A DNA stretch of 64,000 nt from JADJPG01 sp964491875 (GCA_964491875.1 CAZBIC010000038.1:3572-67571), one strand, 5' to 3'. Counted from the stretch's first letter, positions 35,667-45,121 are shown. Numbers and translations are program-made. The notes: a model not told the origin generated them from the sequence alone.

Positions 35667-35896
35667 ACCAATCAGAATGCCCGCAGTTATTTGCAGTTTC
35701 TTTTTTAAACAGATAGAGAGGTGTCATCCACTTTGGATCTCGTTCATCTCTCATTCGGAACGTAACCCTTCAGATCCATTTGGCTCAAGACGTCCGTTGA
35801 GAGCGAATTCAGTATGCTCATAAAAGCCAAACACTCTTCCAACTAACGCCCTGAATGCTTTTGCCTCTTTAGGTAGCTTGTCCTGCTTCAGAGCTC

Positions 35897-37672
35897 TTAC
35901 GGCAACGTCTGCGTGGCTTCGAGCACGCCGCCCTTAACAGAGTCGACGGTGATTGTGAAGCGTCCGCTGCCGCTGACCACGAACTGAACTCGCACGACGC
36001 CGATCCCTGGAATCGTCGGAACTTCCACGCGTTCTGGACGACGCTCCACGGCTTCAAAGCGGTTGGAAAAACGATCCGTCACGCGACCAGCGGAGATGAC
36101 CTTCACGTTGTCGCCTTTCAGGAGGAAAAGATCGGGCGTATTGATTTTGTTGATCACGTCCTGTTCGGTGCGGGTCGGAATGAGGCGGCGATTTTCGACG
36201 GTAACAAGGACTTTGAACAATCCGTCATCCATCTTTTCCATCAACACTTCGCTGAGTTGCAGCAGTGGCATCTGGTCGGCGTGGTAGAGGGTGAAGGCCA
36301 TGTTGCGATGGCATTCTTCCTCGAGCAGGAAGGACGGCGGCACGCGGCTCCAGGTCTTCTTCGTTCCGCCAATTTCGATCTGGCCGAACGTGGGATGCAT
36401 GTAGGGATGCCATTTCACAACGCCGTCGTTCAGCAGGACGTAGCGCAGGAAGGCCGCGCCATCTTCGCCGGACGGACCAGCGGCGCCGCGGTCCAGGTTA
36501 CGCATGCTCCAGAGCTCGTTTGAAAGGGAGACGATGCCGAGCGCGCCGTAGGTCCAGTCGAACTCGCCGCCCCAAACGGTGTAGAGATCCTTCCAGACGA
36601 CCATCGCGCGATAGGCCGGGAGCATCTTCTCGCCGCGCTGTGAAATTTGGACGTGAACCTGTTCGTCGGAGCCCCGCATCACGCCACCCTCGCGTCCGGG
36701 CGCGCGGAGAATCATTCCGCCGGAGTTGTGGTAGGTCTGGAGGGCGGCGACGTTGCGATGTGATTCGAGGAACTCGGAGATGGCGCGCGTCTCCGGGAGC
36801 GAGAACGGATACTCATGCGCGCCGAACTGCAGGTAGGCGGGTTGCCAGTCCCAGGCCCAGTTGCGGTTCATGTCGTAACCGCCACGGCCGTCTTCGTTCA
36901 CCTGACCGTCGCCGTCGTTGTCGATTCCTTCCTGGCCGAGCAACGTGTATTCTCCACGTTCCTCCGGTCCCACGGGAACCATCAACTGCTCGGGATATTG
37001 CGGATGCGGTTTCCAACGACCGTTCGGATCCTTGATGCGCATCTGCGTGATGGCGCCGTCGTTGTCGAGATCCTCGGCATCATCCTCATCAGCCACGCCG
37101 TCGCGATCGTTGTCGAGCGGCTTCACGCCGGAGCGCGAGCTGTGCGCGGTGTTGGCTTCCTTCAGCCAATGGTCTCGGCCATCGGGATTGATCGTGGGGA
37201 AGAGATAGAAGACACAGCGGTCGAGTAACTCGGTGACTTTTTCCAAGTTGCCGTATTGATGGCAGAGATACCACGCGGTGTAGGCAACGGCCTCGCCGCC
37301 TTGCACCTCGTTACCGTGAATGTTGCCATCGATATACATGCCCGGCTTGCGTTTCGCGTCGCCCTTGCGGCTGGTGACTTCTAGACACCAGATGTCGCGG
37401 CCTTCGACGGATTTGCCAATGGAGTAGAGCCTGGTGAGTTCAGGGAACTCCTTGTGCAGCCGCGCGAGGATCGCTCCCAGTCCGGCGTGATCGTAGAAGC
37501 GGTTCCATTCGACATCGACCTTGCGCTTCGCACCGATGCCGAGCGCGGGATACGAATGCTTCGCCGGTTCACTGTCGTCCGGTTTGCGATCGGAGATTTG
37601 CGCAAGCGCGACAAAGGGCAGGGCGCAGCACGCTGTTGCGAGGAGGATTGGTTTCAAAAGGCGGTTCATCAC
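35897..37672 (-). CDS. Secreted M14-family zinc carboxypeptidase
   Basis: A 591-residue metallocarboxypeptidase. The signal peptide ends near residue 25 (ALPFVALAQ). Zinc ligands His119 and Glu122 are in GNIHGNEVQGGE and the third His in LQTYHNSGG; the substrate-binding INPDGRDHW and DMNRNW motifs are present, and the catalytic Glu is in SLSNELW. Two Asp-rich inserts (LDNDRDGVADEDDAEDLDND near 187-208, GIDNDGDGQVNEDG near 250) look like calcium-binding thrombospondin-3-type loops. The C-terminus carries a beta-sandwich. It removes C-terminal residues from peptides outside the cytoplasm. It overlaps the upstream paralogue by 4 bp (ATGA). Confidence 0.92.
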   Translation of the reverse strand: MMNRLLKPILLATACCALPFVALAQISDRKPDDSEPAKHSYPALGIGAKRKVDVEWNRFYDHAGLGAILARLHKEFPELTRLYSIGKSVEGRDIWCLEVTSRKGDAKRKPGMYIDGNIHGNEVQGGEAVAYTAWYLCHQYGNLEKVTELLDRCVFYLFPTINPDGRDHWLKEANTAHSSRSGVKPLDNDRDGVADEDDAEDLDNDGAITQMRIKDPNGRWKPHPQYPEQLMVPVGPEERGEYTLLGQEGIDNDGDGQVNEDGRGGYDMNRNWAWDWQPAYLQFGAHEYPFSLPETRAISEFLESHRNVAALQTYHNSGGMILRAPGREGGVMRGSDEQVHVQISQRGEKMLPAYRAMVVWKDLYTVWGGEFDWTYGALGIVSLSNELWSMRNLDRGAAGPSGEDGAAFLRYVLLNDGVVKWHPYMHPTFGQIEIGGTKKTWSRVPPSFLLEEECHRNMAFTLYHADQMPLLQLSEVLMEKMDDGLFKVLVTVENRRLIPTRTEQDVINKINTPDLFLLKGDNVKVISAGRVTDRFSNRFEAVERRPERVEVPTIPGIGVVRVQFVVSGSGRFTITVDSVKGGVLEATQTLP

Positions 37673-39417
37673 TTCGTCTCCTCTTTGAGTTCCACTTCAG
37701 TTTCAGTTCGGCCGGCAATCATGGAAATCACTTCGATGCTGAGCTTCCTGGCGTCCTTCGCCCGGACCACCCAGCGCGCCTCCTTTGCGTCGCCGCCTGC
37801 GATGGCGTTCAGCATGGTAACGCGATTGCCGGAGAGCAGTTGCTTCGGATCGACTTTCAGAATCACGCGCGTGGGATGCATTTCGCGACTGACGCCGCCT
37901 TGTGCGAGCGAAGTGGGCAGGTAACCGGTGTTTTCGACCTTCACTGTGACTTCGTAGACGGACGCACCGAGCGGCTTCGCTTCGACGCTGCGAATGGCGA
38001 TGCGCGGAAGTTTTCCCGCGAGGTCCGTCAAGAAGCGACCGTGCATGGTGGCGAGGTCAGGCAGGGACTTGGCGGGCGGCAACGTTCGCGCGAACGGAGC
38101 GAAGCCGCCGACTTCCACGCGTTTGCCGCGGAAGTCCGGGTGCTCGATGCTTTTCCAGGGAATGAATCGTGACGGATCGTTCTGATCGATCCACTTCAAG
38201 AACGCACGATCCTCTTCGTTGCGATTGTCGGGTTCCTTCGGTTTCGCATCGGGCTTCTTTTCGCCATCAGGTTTTGCGTCGCCGTCCTTCTTTGGTTCGT
38301 CCTTTGGTTTCTCGTCCTTGGCCGCAGCCTTCGCGAGTTCAAGTTGCAGCGCCGGTGTCCACGCGCGGGCGGCGAGGGAGAGTCGGCCGCGATGAAAATA
38401 CATCCAGTCGGAAAACGTTCCTGGCTCGGTCGCGCCAGACAGTTCCTTCTTCACGCCGAGTTGCTCGCGCCAGGCTTTACCGAGTTCGCGATACCACGCC
38501 ACGTCCTCTTCATGCAACGCGGTCGGCGGTCGCTTCGGCGCATCACCCTTCGGCGTTTGGGAAAGATTATCCGCCGCGCCGAAAGTGAAGACGACGGCGA
38601 TCTGCGGATGCGCGATCACGAACTCCGCGAGCGCGCGGGTTTCGACTTCGCTGACTTGATGCCGGCCCGCGTCGGCCGCGAAGAATTTGTAGCCGTAGGG
38701 AAAGTTGCGGTTGAAGTTCACGCCGCCCGGGCCGTCTTCGTTCCACTCCTTGTCGCCGTCGTTGTCGCGACCTTCGCTGAGAATGCGCCAGGCGCCGCGT
38801 TCGCCCTTCAAGCGGTCGGCTTTGAGAAGCAGGCGGACATCCTGCGGATCGAGGATGAATTCTCCGTCCGGATCTTCGACTCGCATCGAGGCGATGATTC
38901 CGTCGGCGTTCAAATCCTCAGCGCCGTCTTCGTCGGTGAGGCCATCGCGGTCGTCATCTGTCGGACGTTGGCTCGTGGTGGTTTCGCGGCGCGGCTGGGC
39001 GAAGTAGACGGTGGTACCGTCCGGGTTCACGCGCGGCCAGAGGTGGATCGTGGTCGAGTCGAGAAGCTTCTTGATGGCGTCGTTCGTGGCGTAACCGGCT
39101 ACCAATGTTTCGGCCCACGCGAGCGCCGATGCTGTGCCTGCGAGATCGTTCGCTTCGATGCCGGCGACCACGAGCATGGCGGGACGATTGGTGCGCGCTG
39201 ACTCGTTTCCGGCGCCCAACTCGAGTCGCCAAACCTCGTTCTTGCCAGACGTTTCGCAGACCTCAGTGGCGCGGGCGATCGCCTTGTGGTCGCTTGCGAG
39301 TTTCTTGAGGCGGGCGATGAGTTGCTTGTTGTCCGGATACGAATCTGCGTCGGCACCGAACGTGGAAGCGGACGGAAGCGCCAGCAGGAGGAGCATCGCG
39401 AGAAACTGGATTCTCAT
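37669..39417 (-). CDS. Catalytically degenerate M14 carboxypeptidase paralogue
   Basis: A 582-residue exported protein whose fold follows the M14 paralogue next to it (VNPDGTTVYF, NFNRNFPYG, the DDDRDGLTDEDGAEDLNADG loop). The zinc site is gone: the HxxE position reads GIEANDLAG, the third His is lost (VVFTFGAADN), and the catalytic Glu region reads SLAARAW. It should not hydrolyse peptides; it may bind them or partner the active enzyme. A Lys/Glu/Pro-rich insert (AKDEKPKDEPKKDGDAKPDG, about 360-395) is unusual. Two starts are possible, 39417 (MRIQFLAMLLLLALPSAS) and 39435; both give a signal peptide. The 4-bp overlap with the active gene suggests coupled expression. Confidence 0.85.
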   Translation of the reverse strand: MRIQFLAMLLLLALPSASTFGADADSYPDNKQLIARLKKLASDHKAIARATEVCETSGKNEVWRLELGAGNESARTNRPAMLVVAGIEANDLAGTASALAWAETLVAGYATNDAIKKLLDSTTIHLWPRVNPDGTTVYFAQPRRETTTSQRPTDDDRDGLTDEDGAEDLNADGIIASMRVEDPDGEFILDPQDVRLLLKADRLKGERGAWRILSEGRDNDGDKEWNEDGPGGVNFNRNFPYGYKFFAADAGRHQVSEVETRALAEFVIAHPQIAVVFTFGAADNLSQTPKGDAPKRPPTALHEEDVAWYRELGKAWREQLGVKKELSGATEPGTFSDWMYFHRGRLSLAARAWTPALQLELAKAAAKDEKPKDEPKKDGDAKPDGEKKPDAKPKEPDNRNEEDRAFLKWIDQNDPSRFIPWKSIEHPDFRGKRVEVGGFAPFARTLPPAKSLPDLATMHGRFLTDLAGKLPRIAIRSVEAKPLGASVYEVTVKVENTGYLPTSLAQGGVSREMHPTRVILKVDPKQLLSGNRVTMLNAIAGGDAKEARWVVRAKDARKLSIEVISMIAGRTETEVELKEETK

Positions 39418-39497
39418 GGGAAACTGGAATGGCATCGGTGGGGAGGTGGTAACACGGGCCGGGAATCGAAGCCAATGGTTAATCGGCGACCTGGCGT

Positions 39498-40391
39498 TTA
39501 AGTCGCACGGGTCAGTGCATTGTGCGCGGCACCGTAGGCGCCGGCGAGTTCGCCGAGGGTGGCGGGCAGAACTTTTACTTCGTAGCCGACGGAACGCCAT
39601 TCGATCTCGGCCAAGCATTCGCGCAGCGGACGGAACAGCGCATCTCCGGCGCGGGCGATACCACCACCAACAATGACGGCTTCCGGATCGAGAATGTTCA
39701 CGAAGGAGGTCACTGCGCAGGCGAGCGCGCGCACCGAGCGCAGCCAGAAGTAAGAGGCTTCCGGATCGCCGGCGAGATGGGCGGCGACGAGGTCATGCGT
39801 GGTCTTGAAGAGTCCTAGTGTGCGTTCTTCAATCGTGCAGTTTCCCATCATGACTTCGAGACTGCCCGGGGTGCCGCAGACATCGACCGGACCGTCGATG
39901 TCGAGCGAGATGTGGCCGAGATGTCCGGCGCGACCGAGGTTTCCACGGAGCAAATGACCATCGACAATGGCAGCGCCGCCGACGCCGGTGCCGAGCGTGA
40001 GCATGATGACGTTTTGAAATCCACGTGCGGCGCCGAGCCAGGCTTCGCCGAGCAGTGCCGCGTGGGCGTCATTGAGCACCGGCACGGGAGTTGTGGTTTT
40101 GAGGAAGGTGGACCAGTCCAGGCCGTCGAGTCCTTGCAAACGCCCGGGCATGTTCGCGATGGAACGTCCGTCCTTCGCGGCGAGACCGGGCGCGGACAGA
40201 CCGATGTGGCTGGCGGCGGAGCCTTGCTCGCTCGAAAACTTGGCGACGATGTCGCGAATCTTCTCCGCCCAATCCATCTTTGCGCCAGCGTCGAACGGCG
40301 TCGAGGATTGCGCGAGCAGCTTGCCGTCCGGCGTGACGGCGACGGATTTCACGCTGGATCCCCCGAGGTCGATTCCGATGGCGTAGCTCAT
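39498..40391 (-). CDS. ROK-family sugar kinase or regulator-derived protein
   Basis: A 297-residue ROK protein starting at ATG 40391 (MSYAIGIDLGGSSVKS, phosphate-1 motif GIDLGG). The ATP-binding and sugar-binding parts are present: VLNDAHAALLGE, LTLGTGVGGAAIVDG and the GHLGHISLD motif. The family zinc motif CxCGxxGCxE is degraded to DVCGTPGSLE, so two of three cysteines are missing, as in zinc-free ROK kinases. There is no N-terminal helix-turn-helix, so it is an enzyme, probably an ATP-dependent glucokinase-like sugar kinase. The SDR gene lies 14 bp upstream in the same operon. Confidence 0.88.
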   Translation of the reverse strand: MSYAIGIDLGGSSVKSVAVTPDGKLLAQSSTPFDAGAKMDWAEKIRDIVAKFSSEQGSAASHIGLSAPGLAAKDGRSIANMPGRLQGLDGLDWSTFLKTTTPVPVLNDAHAALLGEAWLGAARGFQNVIMLTLGTGVGGAAIVDGHLLRGNLGRAGHLGHISLDIDGPVDVCGTPGSLEVMMGNCTIEERTLGLFKTTHDLVAAHLAGDPEASYFWLRSVRALACAVTSFVNILDPEAVIVGGGIARAGDALFRPLRECLAEIEWRSVGYEVKVLPATLGELAGAYGAAHNALTRAT

Positions 40392-40405
40392 GGCGAGGGT
40401 TGGAG

Positions 40406-41293
40406 TTACTGGCCCTTGGTGAGTTTGCCCCAGAGCCGACCGAGCGCGCCGAAAAGGCTCGAGGGCGGCGGTTGATTTCCAGACGCGGCTCCTGGCGCCA
40501 CGGGCACTTGACCTTCCGAAACGGACCACCCGCCATCCACGGCGAGGACTTGTCCGGTGGCGAACGCGGAGGCGTCGCTCATGAAGAACACGGCGGCGCC
40601 ATCAAGGTCAGTGGGTTGACCGATGCGTCCGCCATCAAGCGGTTGTTTGGTGGCGATGAAGCGAAGGATCTCGTCGTTGCCCTGCGCGCGTTGCGACATC
40701 GGCGTGGCCACGAGCGCAGGAGCGAGCACGTTGAAGCGGATGTTTGCGGGCGCGTAGTAGGCGGCCGCGGATTTTGTGAGGCCGATGATCGCGGCCTTCG
40801 CGGCAGCGTAACCGTGCGTGCTAAAGAAGTGCGGTGAAGGCGAGTAACCGAGCACGGAGCCCATGTTCAAAATGCTGCCGCCGGATTGTTGTTTGAGGAA
40901 CTGCTGCACGGCGGCGCGGTTGGAGTAAACGAGCGAGGAAAGGTTCTCGTTGAGCGTGTAATCCCAGCCTTCGTCGGTGAGTTCGTGGAGCGGGCCGTCG
41001 CCCTGGCGGCGTCCACTGCCGCCGGCCACGTGATAAAGGCCATCGAAGCGTTTGAAGTTCCCGAGTGCGATCTGGATCGCCGCAGGGGCGGACTTGGGAT
41101 CGCCCGCGTCGGCGATGAAACCGATGGCGTTCGAGCCTAGTTCCTTCTCCGCGGCTTCGACCTTTTGTTCATCCCGGCCGGTGACGACGACGCGCGCGCC
41201 GGCGGTGATGAAGGCGCGGGCGGCGGAGAGCCCGAGGCCGCTGGTGCCGCCGACGACGACGATGGATTTGTTTTGAAGCGCTTCCGGTCGCAT
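40406..41293 (-). CDS. Short-chain dehydrogenase/reductase
   Basis: A 295-residue classical SDR. The cofactor motif is GGTSGLGLS (15-23), with VVVTGRDE suggesting NADP preference. The structural NNAG site reads HVAGG. The catalytic Ser is in NMGSVLG and the Tyr/Lys pair in YAAAK. The C-terminus keeps the FMSDASAFATGQVLAVDGGW motif, then adds a disordered tail (about 262-295, GAASGNQPPPSS). It is the first gene of a two-gene operon with the ROK kinase, perhaps for a sugar or sugar alcohol. Substrate unknown. Confidence 0.92.
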   Translation of the reverse strand: MRPEALQNKSIVVVGGTSGLGLSAARAFITAGARVVVTGRDEQKVEAAEKELGSNAIGFIADAGDPKSAPAAIQIALGNFKRFDGLYHVAGGSGRRQGDGPLHELTDEGWDYTLNENLSSLVYSNRAAVQQFLKQQSGGSILNMGSVLGYSPSPHFFSTHGYAAAKAAIIGLTKSAAAYYAPANIRFNVLAPALVATPMSQRAQGNDEILRFIATKQPLDGGRIGQPTDLDGAAVFFMSDASAFATGQVLAVDGGWSVSEGQVPVAPGAASGNQPPPSSLFGALGRLWGKLTKGQ

Positions 41294-41383
41294 GTGTGAT
41301 TTCGAAGCTACGGAACAACCGCGGACAGTTCCAGCTTTCGCTGGAGGCGGCCGGTGGCAGGGACGTTGCTTAACTCCACGGCA

Positions 41384-43234
41384 ATGATGTTACGAAGCTG
41401 GGAACGACGTTGCTCGAAGCAGTGTTGGGTCGGGATCTTTTTGTGTCTTTGGACGTGCAACCTATTGGCTGCCACACGGGTTGTGGATTCTCCATCGGCA
41501 CTGGCGATCGACGGACGCGGGTGGTTTCTCGTGAAGGAGAGGCAGACGGGCGAGGAGTTCTTTACCCGGCAGGGAGAATTTGTCCTGGACGAGAATGGTT
41601 ATGTGGTGACCCCAGACGGCTTCGTCCTCCGTGGCGTCAGCGGATTCAATCCTGCACAGGCAGAGAACGTATTGATCGATACGACCGGCATGCCGGCGGG
41701 ATCTGATCCGAGAGCGTCGATGGTTTCGTTCCGGATTCAGCGCAACGGCGACGTAATCGTCGGACTTTCGGACGGATCGGAATTCATCCGCGCGCGAGTG
41801 CTGCTGCAGGACTTTCGCATGCCGGCGAATCTACGGCGCATCCTGCCGCACATTTACAAGAGCGTGCCCGAAGCGGAGCCGATCGGAGTGCCGCAGGCGC
41901 CCGGGTCGAACGGCTTGGGCTGGTTGAAGACGAACGTGGTCGAAGTGGCGGAAGTGCGATGGACGGTGAAGGGAACTTTTCAGAGGCACGACCCAAGCGT
42001 TCGCGGAGCGCTGACGGTGACGGGGCTTCCGACGGACTTGGCCATACGCGGCGAAGGATTCTTTGTCGTTCGCGATCCGGCGACGTCGGAACTGTTCCTG
42101 ACGCGCGTCGGATTCTTCCTTTGTGACGGCGATGGCTTCTTGCAGACCTATTCCGGGTTGCGAGTGCAAGGTTTCGTTGACTCGAGTGGAACGGTGATTG
42201 GCGACGTGATCATCGATGGGGCAGGGGCTCCGGAGGTGAGCGATCCAGGTTCATTCTTCGTCGGTTTCGAAGTGTCGCGGGACGGGGTCGTCTGGGTGAT
42301 GCTAAATGACGGAACGAAATACGTTCGGGCGAAGATTCTGTTGCGCCACGTGGTGCATCCCGAGCGTCTGCGTTCCGAGGGCAATGGGCTCTACTCGGGC
42401 GTGAGTGACGCGGAGTTGGTGGATTTGGATGAGTCCGGATCGTCGGTGGGGTTGATCCATCAAGGCGCGATCGAGCTGTTGCATGTCACCCGGGACCTCG
42501 TGAATGACCGTCGGGAGATCGAGTTCTTCCAGCAGGGCGTTCTGCGGCGCACCGAGAGTGAGACGGATCTCGCTCTCACTGGTCGCGGATTCTTCGTGGT
42601 GCGAAGGCCGTTCGCCGTCGAGGAGTCGGTAACGCGGCGCGGGCGGTTTCGGGTGAACCGGGACCGTTTCCTCGTGACGCCACAAGGCGAGCGCGTTCAG
42701 GGTTATGCTGATCCAGGCTTCACTGAAATCGGCGACGTGAAGATCGATGACTGCTGTAAGCCGAGCACGTCCGATCCGAACTCGACGATGGTGGGATTCA
42801 GAATTGATACCGAAGGGGTGGTTTCGATCGACCTTTCGGATGGCACGACCTACTCGCGTGCGCAGGTGTTGTTGCGTGACTTCGCTCAGACTTACTCGCT
42901 TCAGGCGCTTGGCGGCGCGCGGTATCGCGGGAATCTGGAGGCGCGTCCGAGCGGAAACATGTTCCCTCCGGGCACGCGCGCTTTGGGGAAAATCCAGAGT
43001 CGCGCCCTCGAAGTGCCAGTCCGGCCGCAGCGCTTGATGTTGCCGCCGTCGAGCGGAGTTCAGTTATTCATCACCGGCGAACCGGGCGGTTCATACCTGG
43101 TGCAAACGCGCGTGACGAATCGCCGCTGGGTGACGATTGGTCGGGTGAAACTGGGCGCCACAGGCGAGGCGGACTTCTTCGATGTCTCGAATCGCAAGCG
43201 TTCCTATCCGGCGTATCAGGTGATCGCGGAATAG
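41384..43234 (+). CDS. Secreted protein with three flagellar hook/rod (FlgE/FlgG)-like modules
   Basis: A 616-residue protein. The ATG at 41384 gives a Sec signal peptide (basic, then WVGIFLCLWTCNLLAA to about residue 30); a GTG at 41354 is also open. Three modules of about 177 residues start near 39, 217 and 394. Each has the FlgE/F/G core: SALAIDGRGWF, DLAIRGEGFFVVRDP or DLALTGRGFFVVR, then TRxGxFxxDxDGFL, then DPxSxxVGF..GVVxxxLSDGTxYxRAxxLLxDF, then a Gly-x-x-Gly-x-ALE-like turn. The rod helices of real hook proteins (N- and C-terminal) are missing. The C-terminus (about 555-616) carries the shared GEPGGSYLVQTRVTNRRWVT module. No flagellar gene lies nearby. Confidence 0.8.
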   Translation: MMLRSWERRCSKQCWVGIFLCLWTCNLLAATRVVDSPSALAIDGRGWFLVKERQTGEEFFTRQGEFVLDENGYVVTPDGFVLRGVSGFNPAQAENVLIDTTGMPAGSDPRASMVSFRIQRNGDVIVGLSDGSEFIRARVLLQDFRMPANLRRILPHIYKSVPEAEPIGVPQAPGSNGLGWLKTNVVEVAEVRWTVKGTFQRHDPSVRGALTVTGLPTDLAIRGEGFFVVRDPATSELFLTRVGFFLCDGDGFLQTYSGLRVQGFVDSSGTVIGDVIIDGAGAPEVSDPGSFFVGFEVSRDGVVWVMLNDGTKYVRAKILLRHVVHPERLRSEGNGLYSGVSDAELVDLDESGSSVGLIHQGAIELLHVTRDLVNDRREIEFFQQGVLRRTESETDLALTGRGFFVVRRPFAVEESVTRRGRFRVNRDRFLVTPQGERVQGYADPGFTEIGDVKIDDCCKPSTSDPNSTMVGFRIDTEGVVSIDLSDGTTYSRAQVLLRDFAQTYSLQALGGARYRGNLEARPSGNMFPPGTRALGKIQSRALEVPVRPQRLMLPPSSGVQLFITGEPGGSYLVQTRVTNRRWVTIGRVKLGATGEADFFDVSNRKRSYPAYQVIAE

Positions 43235-43289
43235 CAGGTCCGCCAGTCTTTCCCTTGATTCCGAACCGACCGGGCGCAACCTTCTCCCT

Positions 43290-45104
43290 GTGCAATCATT
43301 ACTCAGTTTCGTTCTTCGCCTGTGCATCGTTCTGGTGACGTGCGTCGCATCGCTTCGCGCGGATGTCATCCCGGCCAGCCGACTCGCGGCCGGCATCACG
43401 AATGGTTGGGCGGTGTGGGCGGGAATTCCGGGCGGCATTCCGAAGGTGGAAACGATTTACACCGTCCTCACCAACATCGACAACACGGGCAAGTTCGATG
43501 TCACCGGTGCAATTCAGCGCGCGCTCGACATGTGCCCGAGCAATCAAGTGGTGCTGCTGCCGAAGGGTTCCTTCAAATACAACTCCCAGCTGCTGTTCCG
43601 GCGCGATGGGGTCGTGCTGCGCGGCGCGGGCGTGAAGGAGACCGTGCTCTTTGCGGACGCAGTGACGCCGGGCGCATCTCACATCTATGTCCGAAATCCG
43701 GCGCACGACGAAGGATTCGCGCGAGTGCCGAAGTACAATATCGCCACAGACTATCGCGGCGGAGAATCAAATCTGACAACGGCGACCCGCCACGCGTTTG
43801 CGATCGGTGACTTCGTTTGGATTGATCAGAAAACGAACCACATTGGCGCGGAAGGTTACTTCCCGCACATGATCAACATTCACTCGTCGCCGGCGGGGAG
43901 CGATGGCGGCGGACAATGCGGCAGCTGGCCGTTGAGCGGACGCGAGGCGAGGCCCTACGGGCAGATGACCCGGGTGGTTGGTGTTTCCGACGGAACAAAT
44001 CTCGTCATCCAGCCGCCGCTCATGGGTTGGTACGCGAAGTCGAATGCGCCGCAGATCATGAAGATGACCGGGATCATCCAACGCACCGGGATTGAGAGCA
44101 TGACCATCACGAACACGCCAAACGCGGTGAACCCGTATACGATTCAGGTGGCAGGCACGCATCAGTTCTGGCTGCAAGATGTGGAGCTGCGCTGCTCGGC
44201 GAAACGCCACGTCTACTTCATCAACAGCCTGCAAACGCAGATCGAACGCACGGACATGAAGGAAGGGCGTTTCTCTGACGTGAAGTTTGATAACGGGCCG
44301 AATTACGGTCCGGACGCTGCCTACATGATCTTTGTCGGCTACGGCTCTTCCTGCTATCGCATCGTCGACAATATTTTCTCACGGTGCCATTTCGCGCTGG
44401 CGCATGAAGGCCCAAGCGCGGGCGGCGTGGTGGCCTACAACTTCGTGACGAACGTGATGTTTCCCAACGCGTATTCGGTCCAGCCGGCGGGCGGTTATCA
44501 CGCGGCGCATCCGCATCAGATTCTGTGGGAGGGAAACGTTTTCGCGAGTGGGAAGTTTTTGGCGGACGGCATCTGGGGCAGTGGCAGCGACTCCACGCTG
44601 TTCCGCAATCGCATCTCGCCCGGCCGTTACAATGCGGGTGTGAAGCTGGAGCAGTTTCATCACTGCATCGATATCTGGGCGCGGCAGCATTACTGGAACG
44701 TGGTGGGCAACGTCGTTGGCGAAACGAACTGGCATAACTACATCGATCACCCGGACGGTGGCAGCGTGCAAGATGGCGGCGGAAAGCTTTCCGGGCAACG
44801 CTTCGGCATTCGCGACGCGAACACGCTGCATTACGACGGTCACGACCCGTTCGTGACGAACACGATGATCTTGAAAGAGAACTATTACTTCGTGAAAGCC
44901 GAGCGCTCGAAGGATTACGACAACGGCATTCCGCCGGAACAGGTCACGGGCCAGAGACTTCCTGCGAGCTACGCCTACGCCGAAAAGCCCGCGTGGGCGG
45001 GGAATCTCCCGTGGCCGATGATTGGGCCGGACGTGAGCCTCGACGCGACGAATCCCGCGATGTTGCGGTTCTACGGGCAGACGAATTATCTGCGTGCGCC
45101 GTAG
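43290..45104 (+). CDS. Secreted pectate-lyase-like beta-helix protein
   Basis: A 604-residue exported protein, GTG start at 43290, signal peptide about 1-24 (LCIVLVTCVASLRAD). Residues 60-130 match the opening of the pectate-lyase-superfamily/GH55-like fold (GKFDVTGAIQRALDMCPSNQVVLLPKGSFKYNSQLLF...VVLRGAG). A parallel beta-helix continues to about 530 (HPHQILWEGNVFASGKF, VVGNVVGETNWHNYID). It begins 56 bp after the hook-like gene and may be co-transcribed. The family includes polysaccharide lyases and glycoside hydrolases; catalytic residues could not be assigned by eye, so the substrate is open. Confidence 0.82.
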   Translation: MQSLLSFVLRLCIVLVTCVASLRADVIPASRLAAGITNGWAVWAGIPGGIPKVETIYTVLTNIDNTGKFDVTGAIQRALDMCPSNQVVLLPKGSFKYNSQLLFRRDGVVLRGAGVKETVLFADAVTPGASHIYVRNPAHDEGFARVPKYNIATDYRGGESNLTTATRHAFAIGDFVWIDQKTNHIGAEGYFPHMINIHSSPAGSDGGGQCGSWPLSGREARPYGQMTRVVGVSDGTNLVIQPPLMGWYAKSNAPQIMKMTGIIQRTGIESMTITNTPNAVNPYTIQVAGTHQFWLQDVELRCSAKRHVYFINSLQTQIERTDMKEGRFSDVKFDNGPNYGPDAAYMIFVGYGSSCYRIVDNIFSRCHFALAHEGPSAGGVVAYNFVTNVMFPNAYSVQPAGGYHAAHPHQILWEGNVFASGKFLADGIWGSGSDSTLFRNRISPGRYNAGVKLEQFHHCIDIWARQHYWNVVGNVVGETNWHNYIDHPDGGSVQDGGGKLSGQRFGIRDANTLHYDGHDPFVTNTMILKENYYFVKAERSKDYDNGIPPEQVTGQRLPASYAYAEKPAWAGNLPWPMIGPDVSLDATNPAMLRFYGQTNYLRAP

Positions 45105-45121
45105 CGATTGCGGTCACTCGC

